Of a DNA stretch of 38,365 nucleotides, positions 7,403-15,568 are shown one piece after another. Source of the stretch: Oscillospiraceae bacterium (GTDB lineage: Bacteria; Bacillota; Clostridia; Oscillospirales; Oscillospiraceae). The stretch lies in NCBI GenBank assembly GCA_017408915.1, contig JAFQTS010000013.1, positions 1 through 38,365 of the forward strand, in the 5' to 3' direction. A program made the position numbers and the translations under genes. The notes under the pieces are model-generated. The model saw nothing but the letters and a program-made list of their open reading frames with translations, was not told where the DNA came from and did not search any database. Positions within the stretch are counted from its first letter, which is position 1. Each line of letters begins with the position of its first letter.

Positions 7403-7649
7403 GTACGAAATGCGTACACGGAAATAGTACCACTTTTGCAATCCTTTCAGAGACGGGGCGGTTGGTGCAAGCCCTGAGGCGGCAAGGTGGGAAGGCATCT
7501 GTGGAGCAGCGGGGAGGAAATGCCCCGTCGGTGTTGCCGCCGTTAGCGGGCAGAAGAGTGCGTATCATCCAGATACGAATTCAGGTGGAACCACGGACTA
7601 AACTTTAGTTCGCCCTGAGCCGACCAACACTCGGCTCAGGGCGTTTTTT
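7403..7649 (+). promoter_or_regulatory. Glycine T-box riboswitch of glyS
   Basis: This ~245-nt leader fills the gap before glyS. It shows the stem I elements AGAGA (7450-7454) and GGTTGGTGCAA, a probable specifier GGC (Gly) at 7494-7496 in the context GAA-GGC-A, and the T-box core AGGTGGAACCACG at 7583-7595. The core's TGGA can pair with a tRNA ending UCCA, which fits the U discriminator of bacterial tRNA-Gly. A terminator follows at 7611-7649. Uncharged tRNA-Gly should stabilise the antiterminator and allow glyS transcription. The exact stem I boundaries were not folded. Confidence 0.93.
7611..7649 (+). terminator. Regulated terminator of the T-box
   Basis: A perfect 13-bp stem (7611-7623 with 7631-7643), 7-nt loop, T6 tract. 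It is the OFF structure of the glyS T-box. Confidence 0.93.
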
Positions 7650-7687
7650 CGTTTTCTGAGCCAGAAACCAAAAGGAGAACAAGAACC

Positions 7688-9112
7688 ATGATGAAGAACA
7701 CTGACAAGACGATGGAAAAGATCGTCGCCCTTTGCAAAAACCGCGGCTTTATCTTCGCAGGCTCCGAGATCTACGGCGGCCTTGCCAACACGTGGGACTA
7801 CGGCCCTCTCGGCGTTGAGCTGAAGAACAACGTCAAGAAGGCTTGGTGGAAGAAGTTCGTGCAGGAGAACCCCTACAACGTGGGTCTCGATGCTGCGATC
7901 CTCATGAACCCCCAGACTTGGGTGGCCTCCGGTCACGTGGGCGGCTTCTCCGATCCCCTTATGGACTGCAAGGAGTGCAAGGAGCGCTTCCGCGCCGATA
8001 AGGTCATCGAGGATTGGTGTCATGAGAACAACTTCGAGCTGGGCAAGGCTGTGGATGCCATGTCTCAGGCTGAGATGAAGGAGTTTGTGGAAGAGCACAA
8101 CATCGCCTGCCCCACCTGCGGCAAGCACAACTGGACGGACATCCGTCAGTTCAACCTGATGTTCAAGACCTTCCAGGGCGTCACCGAGGATGCCAAGAAT
8201 ACCGTCTATCTCCGTCCCGAGACGGCACAGGGTATCTTCGTCAACTTCCAGAACGTCCAGCGTACCACCCGCCGCAAGCTGCCCTTCGGCGTGTGCCAGG
8301 TGGGTAAGTCCTTCCGTAACGAGATCACCCCCGGTAACTTCACCTTCCGTACCCGCGAGTTCGAGCAGATGGAGCTGGAGTTCTTCTGCAAGCCCGGCAC
8401 GGAGCTGGAGTGGTTCGCCTATTGGAAGAAGTTCTGCCACGATTGGCTGCTGAACCTCAATATGCGTGATGAGAACCTGCGCCTCCGCGACCACGATCCC
8501 GAGGAGCTGAGCCACTATTCCAACGCCACCACCGACTTCGAGTTCGTCTTCCCCTTCGGCTGGGGCGAGCTGTGGGGCGTGGCCTCCCGTACCAACTTCG
8601 ACCTGAACGCACATCAGACCACTTCCGGCAAGGATATGACCTACTTCGATCCCGAGACCAACGAGCGCTACATCCCCTACGTGGTGGAGCCCTCTCTGGG
8701 TGCTGACCGCGTGGTGCTGGCCTTCCTGGTTGAGGCTTATGATGAGGAAGTGGTGGACGAGGCCAAGAACGATGTCCGCGTCGTGATGCACTTCCACCCC
8801 GCACTGGCCCCCTTCAAGGCCGCTGTGCTGCCCCTTTCCAAGAAGCTGTCTGAGAAGGCCCGCGAGATCTACGCTGACCTTGCTAAGGAGTGGATGATCG
8901 ACTTCGACGAGACCGGCTCTATCGGTAAGCGCTATCGCCGCGAGGACGAGATCGGTACTCCCTTCTGCATCACCGTGGACTTCGACACCGTGGGTGACGA
9001 GAACACCGCCGGCGACAACTGCGTCACCGTCCGTGAGCGCGACACCATGGAGCAGGTGCGTATCCCCATCGCTGAGCTGAAGGACTACCTCCGCGAGAAG
9101 CTGGCATACTAA
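7688..9112 (+). CDS. glyS: Glycyl-tRNA synthetase, α2 (dimeric) type
   Basis: This 474-residue class II enzyme charges tRNA-Gly. It is the eukaryote-like homodimer, not the α2β2 GlyQ/GlyS form. Visible landmarks are [21 protein letters not shown] near residue 17, the motif 1 region, a zinc-type pair of CxxC groups (CKEC and CPTC, near 97 and 141), RPETAQGIF (motif 2 region), FEQMELEFF and motif 3 ending in a Gly/Arg-type loop [10 protein letters not shown]. The C-terminal anticodon-binding domain runs from about 370 with [18 protein letters not shown]. The start is ATG 7688 (a second ATG follows at once), behind AAGGAG. Expression is controlled by the upstream glycine T-box, and a bidirectional terminator follows. 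Confidence 0.96.
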   Translation: MMKNTDKTMEKIVALCKNRGFIFAGSEIYGGLANTWDYGPLGVELKNNVKKAWWKKFVQENPYNVGLDAAILMNPQTWVASGHVGGFSDPLMDCKECKERFRADKVIEDWCHENNFELGKAVDAMSQAEMKEFVEEHNIACPTCGKHNWTDIRQFNLMFKTFQGVTEDAKNTVYLRPETAQGIFVNFQNVQRTTRRKLPFGVCQVGKSFRNEITPGNFTFRTREFEQMELEFFCKPGTELEWFAYWKKFCHDWLLNLNMRDENLRLRDHDPEELSHYSNATTDFEFVFPFGWGELWGVASRTNFDLNAHQTTSGKDMTYFDPETNERYIPYVVEPSLGADRVVLAFLVEAYDEEVVDEAKNDVRVVMHFHPALAPFKAAVLPLSKKLSEKAREIYADLAKEWMIDFDETGSIGKRYRREDEIGTPFCITVDFDTVGDENTAGDNCVTVRERDTMEQVRIPIAELKDYLREKLAY

Positions 9113-9120
9113 GAAAAGCA

Positions 9121-9152
9121 AAAAAAGAAAGCCCGCGAGGGCTTTCTTTTTT
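9121..9152. terminator. Bidirectional terminator between glyS and the acyltransferase-like gene
   Basis: An 8-bp core stem (9127-9134 with 9139-9146), loop GCGA, flanked by an A run and a T run, so it works on both strands. Confidence 0.9.
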
Positions 9153-9155
9153 TGC

Positions 9156-9983
9156 TTATTTCAGATTCTCGCCGAAGGGAGTCTCCAAAGACTCGGGGTT
9201 CTTCAAGAAGCGGCGGAAGTCGCTGTTGAACATGGCGAATTCATAGCCGGAGCAGATACGCTCGTCCATCACCACGCCCAAGGGCATGATCTTCTTATCA
9301 TAGTTGCCGCTCATGAAATCGGGCACAGGCTTACCCATGCAGATAAACACACTGGTGGTGCCGAAATCATAGCAATGATGGTGGATGTAGCTGGTGCGGA
9401 TGGAGGCGAGGTTGGTAATGAACAAGCTGGTGTGGAAGGGGCTCAGCTCCACGATGGCCTTGGGCAGGATCCCCCAGTTGTCCAGCAGCCGTGCCAGCCA
9501 CAGCACGAAGCGGGGCAGCAGAGGGATGGACAGCATGAAGGAGGCGAACTTATCGGTGCTGTTCTTAGTCTCGGTGGCACTGTTCTCGGCGATGATCTTG
9601 TCCATCTTCTCCTGAATGGTGAAAATGGTGTCGGTAGGCTCGATGTACAGCTTCAGCGTCGTCTCGTCGGGCGTACCGTCGGGCAACTTTTTCAACATGG
9701 CGAAGGACACGCAGAAGTGGCTGCGCTCGTAGATCTTGCGGTTCATTACGAAGTAGTTGACCTTGGGATTCAGCAGCACTGCCTTATAGTAGGCCGCCAG
9801 CAGCAGCGTCATGTGGTTGACCCGCTTTCCCTCCTTACGCTTAGCGCGGAGGTACTCCTTCATAAGATCCTCGTCCACATACTCGGTGATGGTATTCATT
9901 GCGTCGTAACGCTTGGGCATGATATAGGGGATGGCTGCCAGAATGGGAGGCAGACCCTTCACTCTTTTTCCGTCAGGGCGCAT
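9156..9983 (-). CDS. Stand-alone 2-oxoacid dehydrogenase E2 / CAT-like protein with altered active site
   Basis: The 275-residue protein matches only the catalytic domain of E2 acyltransferases/chloramphenicol acetyltransferase. Visible features are the N-terminal RV(N)HMTLLLAAYYKAV helix, VNYFVMNRKIY, the middle NLASIRTSYIHHH and the C-terminal PLGVVMDERICSGYEFAMF. There is no lipoyl domain, no subunit-binding domain and no E1/E3 gene nearby. In E2/CAT the last motif is DHRxxDG with a catalytic His; here it reads DERICSG (D240-G246), so His is replaced by Glu and Asp by Ser. It may be a non-catalytic or differently working acyl-CoA protein. ATG 9983 follows AAGGAGAAAA. It has its own promoter, divergent from recJ. 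Confidence 0.78.
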   Translation of the reverse strand: MRPDGKRVKGLPPILAAIPYIMPKRYDAMNTITEYVDEDLMKEYLRAKRKEGKRVNHMTLLLAAYYKAVLLNPKVNYFVMNRKIYERSHFCVSFAMLKKLPDGTPDETTLKLYIEPTDTIFTIQEKMDKIIAENSATETKNSTDKFASFMLSIPLLPRFVLWLARLLDNWGILPKAIVELSPFHTSLFITNLASIRTSYIHHHCYDFGTTSVFICMGKPVPDFMSGNYDKKIMPLGVVMDERICSGYEFAMFNSDFRRFLKNPESLETPFGENLK

Positions 9984-10035
9984 AGTTTTCTCCTTTATGA
10001 TAATTCGTTAAACGTTCTTTTTTCACACATGGCTT

Positions 10036-10064
10036 ATTATACGGGACAAATCTTCCGTTGGCAA
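10036..10064 (-). promoter_or_regulatory. Sigma-A promoter of the E2-like gene
   Basis: On the minus strand: TTGCCA (10064-10059), 17-nt spacer, TATAAT (10041-10036). Leader about 45 nt. Confidence 0.85.
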
Positions 10065-10083
10065 GTGAAAAATGATTTTTTTC

Positions 10084-10112
10084 TTTACCTTTTCAGCGGT
10101 ATTTGTTATACT
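10084..10112 (+). promoter_or_regulatory. Sigma-A promoter of the recJ operon
   Basis: TTTACC (10084-10089), 17-nt spacer, TATACT (10107-10112) preceded by TGT, an extended -10. The transcript should start about 35 nt before the GTG of recJ. Confidence 0.82.
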
Positions 10113-10154
10113 ATATCTATTATAGAAGTCCTTGTAGGAAAGGGGGATGCGCTC

Positions 10155-12248
10155 GTGAAATTTCAGCATTGGAACATTCATCGTCCGAAAGATGGTGTAG
10201 CAGAACGCTTGATGGAGGCGGGCTACTCTTATCTTGTGGCGGGCATTATGGCAAGCCGTGGGATCGAGTCGCCGGAAGAGGCGGCGGAATGTCTCAGCCG
10301 CGAGGAGTTTTTGACTCATTCTCCCTTTTTGATGGCAGATATGGATAAGGCTGTGGCCCGCATTAACGAGGCGCTGGAATGCGGCGAGAAGATCGCCATT
10401 TTCGGCGACTACGATGTGGACGGCATTACCGCCACCTGCATTTTGGTAGATTATCTGAAAAACCGCGGCGCCAATGTGATGCACTATATCCCCCGCCGCG
10501 TAGAGGATGGCTACGGTTTGAGCCAAGACGCCATCGAGGGTCTGCGCCGCAGCGGCGCAACGCTGCTGGTGACGGTGGACTGCGGCATTACCGGTGTAGA
10601 AGAGGTGGAATTCGCCCGTTCTCTCGGTATGGACACGGTGGTGACCGATCACCACGAGTGTAAAGAGCAGCTGCCCGATGCCGTGGCGGTGGTTGACCCT
10701 CGCCGCACCGACTGCCCCTATCCTTTCAAGCACTTGGCGGGCTGCGGCGTGGCGCTGAAGCTGGTGCTGGCGCTGGGCGGCGTGGATCGTGAAGAGGCCC
10801 TCTTTGCCCGCTATTGTACTTTGGCTGCCATCGGTACGGTGGCAGATGTGATGCCCATGTGGGGCGAGAACCGCACCATCGTCTCCCGCGGTCTGGCCTC
10901 CTTGGAGCGCAGCGATTTTACCGGTCTCCATGCTCTGCTGAAAGAGGCGGGCTTGGCAGGCCGTGACATCTCATCCGTGCAGATCGGCTTTGTGTTGGCT
11001 CCCCGCATCAATGCGGCGGGGCGTATGGGCGCTGCCGACATGGCGGCGGAGCTGCTGCTGTGCCAGGATAGCCTCAAGGCGCAGGAGATGGCGAAGGCGC
11101 TCTGCGCCCTGAACCGTGAGCGTCAGAGCGTGGAGCAGGAGATCTACTCTCAGGCTGAGAAGATGATCGAAGCCCTGCCCGAGAAAGAGCGCCATGCGCT
11201 GGTGCTGTCCTCGGAGGAGTGGCATCAGGGCGTGGTGGGCATCGTGGCCTCCCGCCTCAGTGAAAAATATGCCCGACCCAGTTTCATGGTTCATATCAGC
11301 GGCGGCGTGGGCAAGGGCTCTTGCCGCAGTTGGGGCGGCTTTAACCTCTTTGCGGCGCTGGAGCACTGCGGCGAACTGCTGCTGGGCTTCGGCGGTCACG
11401 AGCTGGCTGCCGGCTTTACCATCGCCGAGGAGAATCTCCCCGCCTTTAGGGAGAGAATGAATGAATACGCCCTGCGCCGCGGCACCGATAAGGCGGTGGA
11501 GTCGGCGCTGGAGGTGGATATGGAGCTGCGCCGCGTGGGGGATGTGACCCTCAGCGAGCTGGAGGCGCTCTCCGCTATGGAGCCCTATGGCAGCGGCAAT
11601 GCCCGCCCTGTGTTCTGTATCCTCGGCGCAACCTTGAGCCGTGCCCAGAATGTGGGACAGAATCGCCATTTGAAGCTGCAGTTGAGTAAGGGTGCAGCAC
11701 GACTTGACGGTATTTTCTTCTCTGCTACTACCGACAGCTGCGGCTGCCGTGAAGGCGACCGCGTAGATGCTGCTTTCTATCTGCAGGTAAATGAGTTCCG
11801 CGGCAACCGCACGGTGCAGATGCAGTTGGTGGATCTGCGGCCTTCCCTCTGCCCCAGCAGTCGTGAGCAGGAGGCGCTGCAGTTGCTGGAGAAGTTTCTT
11901 CACGGCGGCAGGATCAGCAGTAAGGAGAGCCATCGTTTGATGCCCAGCCGTGTTCAGTGCGCCGCCGTGTGGCGGTGTATGGAGCGGATCGTCCCCGAAG
12001 AGGGTCTGACCACGGCGTATTTGCCGCTGCTGCGCACCGTATCTGCTGCGGCTTCCGGCGCGGAGTCGTTCCTCCACAGTGCCTTTGCATTGGAGCTGTT
12101 CTGTGAGCGTGGCTTGCTGCAAATGGAACGCGAAAAAGACGATGTGACCATCACGCTGGAGCGTGATAAGAAAGTGCAGCTACAGGATTCGCCATACTTA
12201 AAGCAACTAACGGAGCTGGAGAGGAAAGGAGGCGAGGGACGGTGTTAG
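10155..12248 (+). CDS. recJ: Single-stranded-DNA-specific exonuclease RecJ
   Basis: RecJ degrades single-stranded DNA 5' to 3' in recombination and repair. The DHH-family motifs are clear: FGDYDVDGITAT (motif I), VTVDCGIT, TDHHECKE (DHH motif) and the DHHA1 part with GKGSCRSWGGFN and GGHELAAGFT. The start is GTG 10155, in frame and about 9 nt after GGAAAGGGGG; upstream sequence in the same frame crosses the promoter and a divergent gene. The product has 697 residues, longer than E. coli RecJ (577), because a C-terminal extension of over 100 residues follows the OB domain, as in Firmicute RecJ. Its end overlaps the rel start by 7 nt, so the two are co-translated. Confidence 0.94.
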   Translation: MKFQHWNIHRPKDGVAERLMEAGYSYLVAGIMASRGIESPEEAAECLSREEFLTHSPFLMADMDKAVARINEALECGEKIAIFGDYDVDGITATCILVDYLKNRGANVMHYIPRRVEDGYGLSQDAIEGLRRSGATLLVTVDCGITGVEEVEFARSLGMDTVVTDHHECKEQLPDAVAVVDPRRTDCPYPFKHLAGCGVALKLVLALGGVDREEALFARYCTLAAIGTVADVMPMWGENRTIVSRGLASLERSDFTGLHALLKEAGLAGRDISSVQIGFVLAPRINAAGRMGAADMAAELLLCQDSLKAQEMAKALCALNRERQSVEQEIYSQAEKMIEALPEKERHALVLSSEEWHQGVVGIVASRLSEKYARPSFMVHISGGVGKGSCRSWGGFNLFAALEHCGELLLGFGGHELAAGFTIAEENLPAFRERMNEYALRRGTDKAVESALEVDMELRRVGDVTLSELEALSAMEPYGSGNARPVFCILGATLSRAQNVGQNRHLKLQLSKGAARLDGIFFSATTDSCGCREGDRVDAAFYLQVNEFRGNRTVQMQLVDLRPSLCPSSREQEALQLLEKFLHGGRISSKESHRLMPSRVQCAAVWRCMERIVPEEGLTTAYLPLLRTVSAAASGAESFLHSAFALELFCERGLLQMEREKDDVTITLERDKKVQLQDSPYLKQLTELERKGGEGRC

Positions 12249-14461
12249 CAGATCTGGAAAAACGATATCAGGATTTGGAAGATGTCATTCGTGGCTATAA
12301 CCCGTCTGCCAACTTTGCCCAGATCCGACAAGCCTATGAGTTTGCCCGTGACAATCACGGCACCCAGCTGAGAAAGGACGGCTCGCCCTTCGTGACCCAT
12401 CCCTTGGCAGTGGCCCGTATCGTAGCAGATGAGCTGCGTCTCGATAGTGAGTCCATCGTGGCGGCCCTGCTCCACGATACCATTGAGGATACAGGCGCTA
12501 CCCATGAGCAGGTGGCGAAGATGTTCTCCCCCACGGTGGCTGACCTTGTAGAGGGCGTCAGTAAGCTGACCCGCGTCCATTATACCTCTAAGGAAGAGGA
12601 GCAGATGGAGAACCTGCGGAAGATGCTGCTGGCCATGAGCAAGGATATCCGCGTCATTCTGGTGAAGATTGCCGACCGCCTCCACAATATGCGCACCATG
12701 GAGTATCAGACCCCTGCCAAGCAGAAGCAGAAGTCTTTCGAGACCATGGAGATCTATGCCCCCATTGCCCATCGCCTTGGTATGCAGAAGATGAAGTGGG
12801 AGCTGGAGGATCTGAGCCTCAAGTACCTCGACCCCATCGGCTATCAGGAGATCGTCTCCACCCTTGAAAATAACGCGGCGGAGTACGAGGCATTCATGGA
12901 GGAAGTAGATCGTCAGATCGGGGCCCGTCTCAAAGAGAGCGGCATTGCCGACGCTGTGGTCTACGGCCGTACCAAACATCCCTACAGCATTTACCGCAAG
13001 ATGTATACCCAGAACAAGCGTCTTGACGATGTTTTTGACCTCTTCGCCTTCCGCGTCATCGTGGAGGAAGTGGCGGACTGCTACAACGTGCTGGGTATCA
13101 TCCACGATATGTATAAGCCCATTTTGGGCCGATTCAAGGACTATATCGGCACTCCCAAGCCCAATATGTACCAGAGCCTTCACACCACGGTGCTGGGCGA
13201 CCACGGCATCCCCTTCGAGGTGCAGATCCGCACCCACGAGATGCACGAGGTGGCGGAGTACGGTATTGCCGCCCACTGGAAATATAAAAACGGTGGTCGC
13301 GGCATCGGGGAAGAGAGCCGCTATGAGTGGGTGCGCCGCCTGCTGGAGAATCAGGAGGGCGCCGACGCCGAGGAGTATATCCACTCCCTGAAGGTGGATA
13401 TGTTTGCCGACGAGGTCTTTGTCTTTACCCCTCAGGGCGATGTTATCAACCTGCCTGCCGGTGCTACGCCTATCGACTTTGCCTATTATATCCATTCCGC
13501 CGTGGGTAACTCCATGGTCTCTGCCAAGGTTAACGGCCGCATCGTGCAGTTGACCCATCGCCTGCAAAACGGCGACGTGGTGGAGATCACCACCAGTAAG
13601 AGTGCCCATGGCCCCAGCCGAGACTGGCTGAAGATCGCCCGCAGCAGCAACGCCCGCAGTAAGATTCGCCAGTGGTTCAAGCGGGAAAAGCGGGACGAGA
13701 ACATCGTCAACGGTCGTCAGAGCTTTGAATCGGAGCTCAAGCGCGCCATGGGCGTTTCCCTTAAAGAAGTGCTCAGTGACGAAGGTGTGCTGAACACCAT
13801 CAAGCGCCTCAGCTACAACAATGTGGACGATATGTACGCCGCCATCGGCTACGGCGGTATCACCTCCCAGAAGGTGGTGGGCCGTCTCCGTGAGGACATC
13901 CAGCGCATGATCCACCAAAAGCAGATGGAGCGTCAGGAGGAAGAGCCTGTACCCGAGCAGCCTGAGGTCATCCGTCCCGTGATCCCCCAGCGCCGCAGTG
14001 GCGAAAAGGGCATCATTGTGGAGGGACTCAACAACTGCCTTGTGAAGTTTTCCAAGTGCTGCGCCCCCGTTCCCGGCGATCCCATCGAGGGCTTCATCAC
14101 CCGCGGTTACGGTGTGTCCATCCATCGTGCCGACTGCCCCAATGTGCTGCGGGATAAGGAAAAGCCGGAGCTGGCAGGCCGCTGGCTCCGCGTCAGCTGG
14201 GCCGACAAGCTGGAGGAGAGCTACCACACCACCATTCAGATCGTGGCTCGTGACCGCAACAATCTGCTGGTGGATGTGTCTACCGCCTTCTCTGCCACTA
14301 AGACGCGCATTACCAGCCTCAACGCCCGCCCCGTTACGGTGGATGGCTTCGGCGTGCTGGATGTAGGTATCGAGGTGGAGGACGGACAGCAGCTGAAAAC
14401 GGTGATGAACCGCCTTGAGCAGATCCCCGGCGTCATGAAAGTGACCCGCCCCACCGGCTGA
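12242..14461 (+). CDS. relA: Bifunctional (p)ppGpp synthetase/hydrolase
   Basis: The enzyme makes and breaks the stringent-response alarmone. The 739 residues hold a hydrolase HD domain (H53, H78-D79 in LLHDTIEDT, and KIADRLHNMRT with D145), a synthetase domain (YGRTKHPYSIYRKM at 241-254, D266 in FDLFAFRV, E326 in EVQIR), a TGS domain (about 390-455, VFTPQGDVINLP), a zinc-finger-like CCAPVPGD region and a C-terminal ACT domain. The motif RFKD (297-300) is of the RXKD type seen in bifunctional Rel proteins. The GTG start at 12242 lies inside the recJ end behind AAGGAGG. It is followed by dtd in the same operon, the classic Firmicute rel-dtd order. Confidence 0.96.
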   Translation: MLADLEKRYQDLEDVIRGYNPSANFAQIRQAYEFARDNHGTQLRKDGSPFVTHPLAVARIVADELRLDSESIVAALLHDTIEDTGATHEQVAKMFSPTVADLVEGVSKLTRVHYTSKEEEQMENLRKMLLAMSKDIRVILVKIADRLHNMRTMEYQTPAKQKQKSFETMEIYAPIAHRLGMQKMKWELEDLSLKYLDPIGYQEIVSTLENNAAEYEAFMEEVDRQIGARLKESGIADAVVYGRTKHPYSIYRKMYTQNKRLDDVFDLFAFRVIVEEVADCYNVLGIIHDMYKPILGRFKDYIGTPKPNMYQSLHTTVLGDHGIPFEVQIRTHEMHEVAEYGIAAHWKYKNGGRGIGEESRYEWVRRLLENQEGADAEEYIHSLKVDMFADEVFVFTPQGDVINLPAGATPIDFAYYIHSAVGNSMVSAKVNGRIVQLTHRLQNGDVVEITTSKSAHGPSRDWLKIARSSNARSKIRQWFKREKRDENIVNGRQSFESELKRAMGVSLKEVLSDEGVLNTIKRLSYNNVDDMYAAIGYGGITSQKVVGRLREDIQRMIHQKQMERQEEEPVPEQPEVIRPVIPQRRSGEKGIIVEGLNNCLVKFSKCCAPVPGDPIEGFITRGYGVSIHRADCPNVLRDKEKPELAGRWLRVSWADKLEESYHTTIQIVARDRNNLLVDVSTAFSATKTRITSLNARPVTVDGFGVLDVGIEVEDGQQLKTVMNRLEQIPGVMKVTRPTG

Positions 14462-14491
14462 GAAATGAAGAAATAAAAGGAGAATTACCAT

Positions 14492-14938
14492 ATGAGAGCA
14501 GTAATGACCCGCGTGAAGCACGCTTCCGTCACCATCGACGGCAAGGAGACGCGCTCCATTGGCGAGGGCTTTTTGATCCTGCTGGGTATCACCCATGAGG
14601 ACACGGAGGCACAGGCGGTGAAGCTGGCTGACAAGCTGACGAAGCTGCGCATTTTTGAAGATGCCGACGGCAAGATGAATCGTGGCCTCGAGGAGGTCAA
14701 CGGCGAGCTGATGATCATCTCCCAGTTCACCCTGTACGGTAACTGCAAGAAGGGTCGCCGTCCCGATTTCCTCGCCGCCGCCCGTCCCGAGGTGGCCATC
14801 CCCCTGTATGAGAGGTTCGTTGCCGAGTGCCGCGCCAAGGGCTTCCGCACCGAGACCGGTGAGTTCGGCGCCTATATGGAGGTGGACTCCCTCAACGACG
14901 GCCCCCTGACGCTGGTAGTGGACACCGATAACCTGTAA
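14492..14938 (+). CDS. dtd: D-aminoacyl-tRNA deacylase
   Basis: Dtd removes D-amino acids wrongly attached to tRNA, acting in trans in the cytoplasm. The 148-residue length is typical. The active-site signature SQFTLYG lies near residues 77-83. The cross-subunit motif is NDGPLT near 134-139, a conservative variant of NxGPVT. The start ATG 14492 follows AAGGAG with 9-10 nt spacing and lies 30 nt after rel. Dtd directly behind rel is a well-known arrangement in Firmicutes. In this window it is the third tRNA quality-control element, besides the AlaX protein and the synthetases. Nothing unusual is seen. Confidence 0.95.
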   Translation: MRAVMTRVKHASVTIDGKETRSIGEGFLILLGITHEDTEAQAVKLADKLTKLRIFEDADGKMNRGLEEVNGELMIISQFTLYGNCKKGRRPDFLAAARPEVAIPLYERFVAECRAKGFRTETGEFGAYMEVDSLNDGPLTLVVDTDNL

Positions 14939-14950
14939 GGAGGAGAGAAG

Positions 14951-15568
14951 ATGAAAGTTTCGACGTTGCAAGTTGGTCCCATTATGACCAACTGCTACAT
15001 CCTCTGCGATGAGGTCAGCAAGGTCTGCGCCATCGTCGACCCCGGTGATGACGGTGCGTATATCTGCCGCGCCGTGGAGAATTTGGGCTGCACCCCCGTT
15101 GCCGTATTTATGACCCACGGTCACTTCGATCACTGGAACGGTCTTGCCGAGGTGCTGGAGACCTACCCCGACCTGCCTGTGTATATCCACGAGGCAGAGG
15201 TGGTGGACGGTCGCGGCAGCGATCTCCGCTTCCCCCGTCTGGGTGAGCACAACCAACGCTATTATAAAGAGGGCGATGTCCTCACCGTGGGCAACCTCGT
15301 CCTCCGCGTCATGGAGACCCCCGGTCACTCCCCCGGCTCTGTGTGCTTGGTGACGGGCGATACCATCTTCTCCGGCGATACCCTTTTCCGCGCCAACTGC
15401 GGCCGCTGCGATTTCCCCGGCGGCGATTACCGCAAGATGCTGTCCTCCCTCGCCCGTTTGGGCCGCATGGAGGGGCAGTACACCGTCTATCCCGGACACG
15501 AGATGTCCACGGATATGAACTTTGAGCGCAACAACAATCCCTATATGCGTCAAGGAATGGCACAATGA
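14951..15568 (+). CDS. MBL-fold metallo-hydrolase (glyoxalase II-like)
   Basis: The 205-residue protein is a compact metallo-β-lactamase-fold hydrolase. The metal motif THGHFDHWNG lies near residues 56-65 (HxHxDH), the next His in ETPGHSPGSV near 122-131, the bridging Asp in FSGDTLF near 139-145 and the last His in YPGHE near 182-186. This is the set expected for a two-metal centre of the glyoxalase II / YcbL-like group. It lacks the C-terminal substrate domain of true glyoxalase II, so the substrate is uncertain, most likely a thioester. It starts 12 nt after dtd behind AAGGAGGAG and overlaps hemZ by 4 nt (ATGA). This order next to rel-dtd-hemZ is common in Clostridia. Confidence 0.9.
   Translation: MKVSTLQVGPIMTNCYILCDEVSKVCAIVDPGDDGAYICRAVENLGCTPVAVFMTHGHFDHWNGLAEVLETYPDLPVYIHEAEVVDGRGSDLRFPRLGEHNQRYYKEGDVLTVGNLVLRVMETPGHSPGSVCLVTGDTIFSGDTLFRANCGRCDFPGGDYRKMLSSLARLGRMEGQYTVYPGHEMSTDMNFERNNNPYMRQGMAQ

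Noticed and set aside
12245..15565. Very long open frame on the minus strand opposite rel, dtd and the MBL gene
   Set aside because: It is a shadow of GC-rich, biased codons on the other strand; no ribosome site and a His/Val/Leu-rich composition with no domain.
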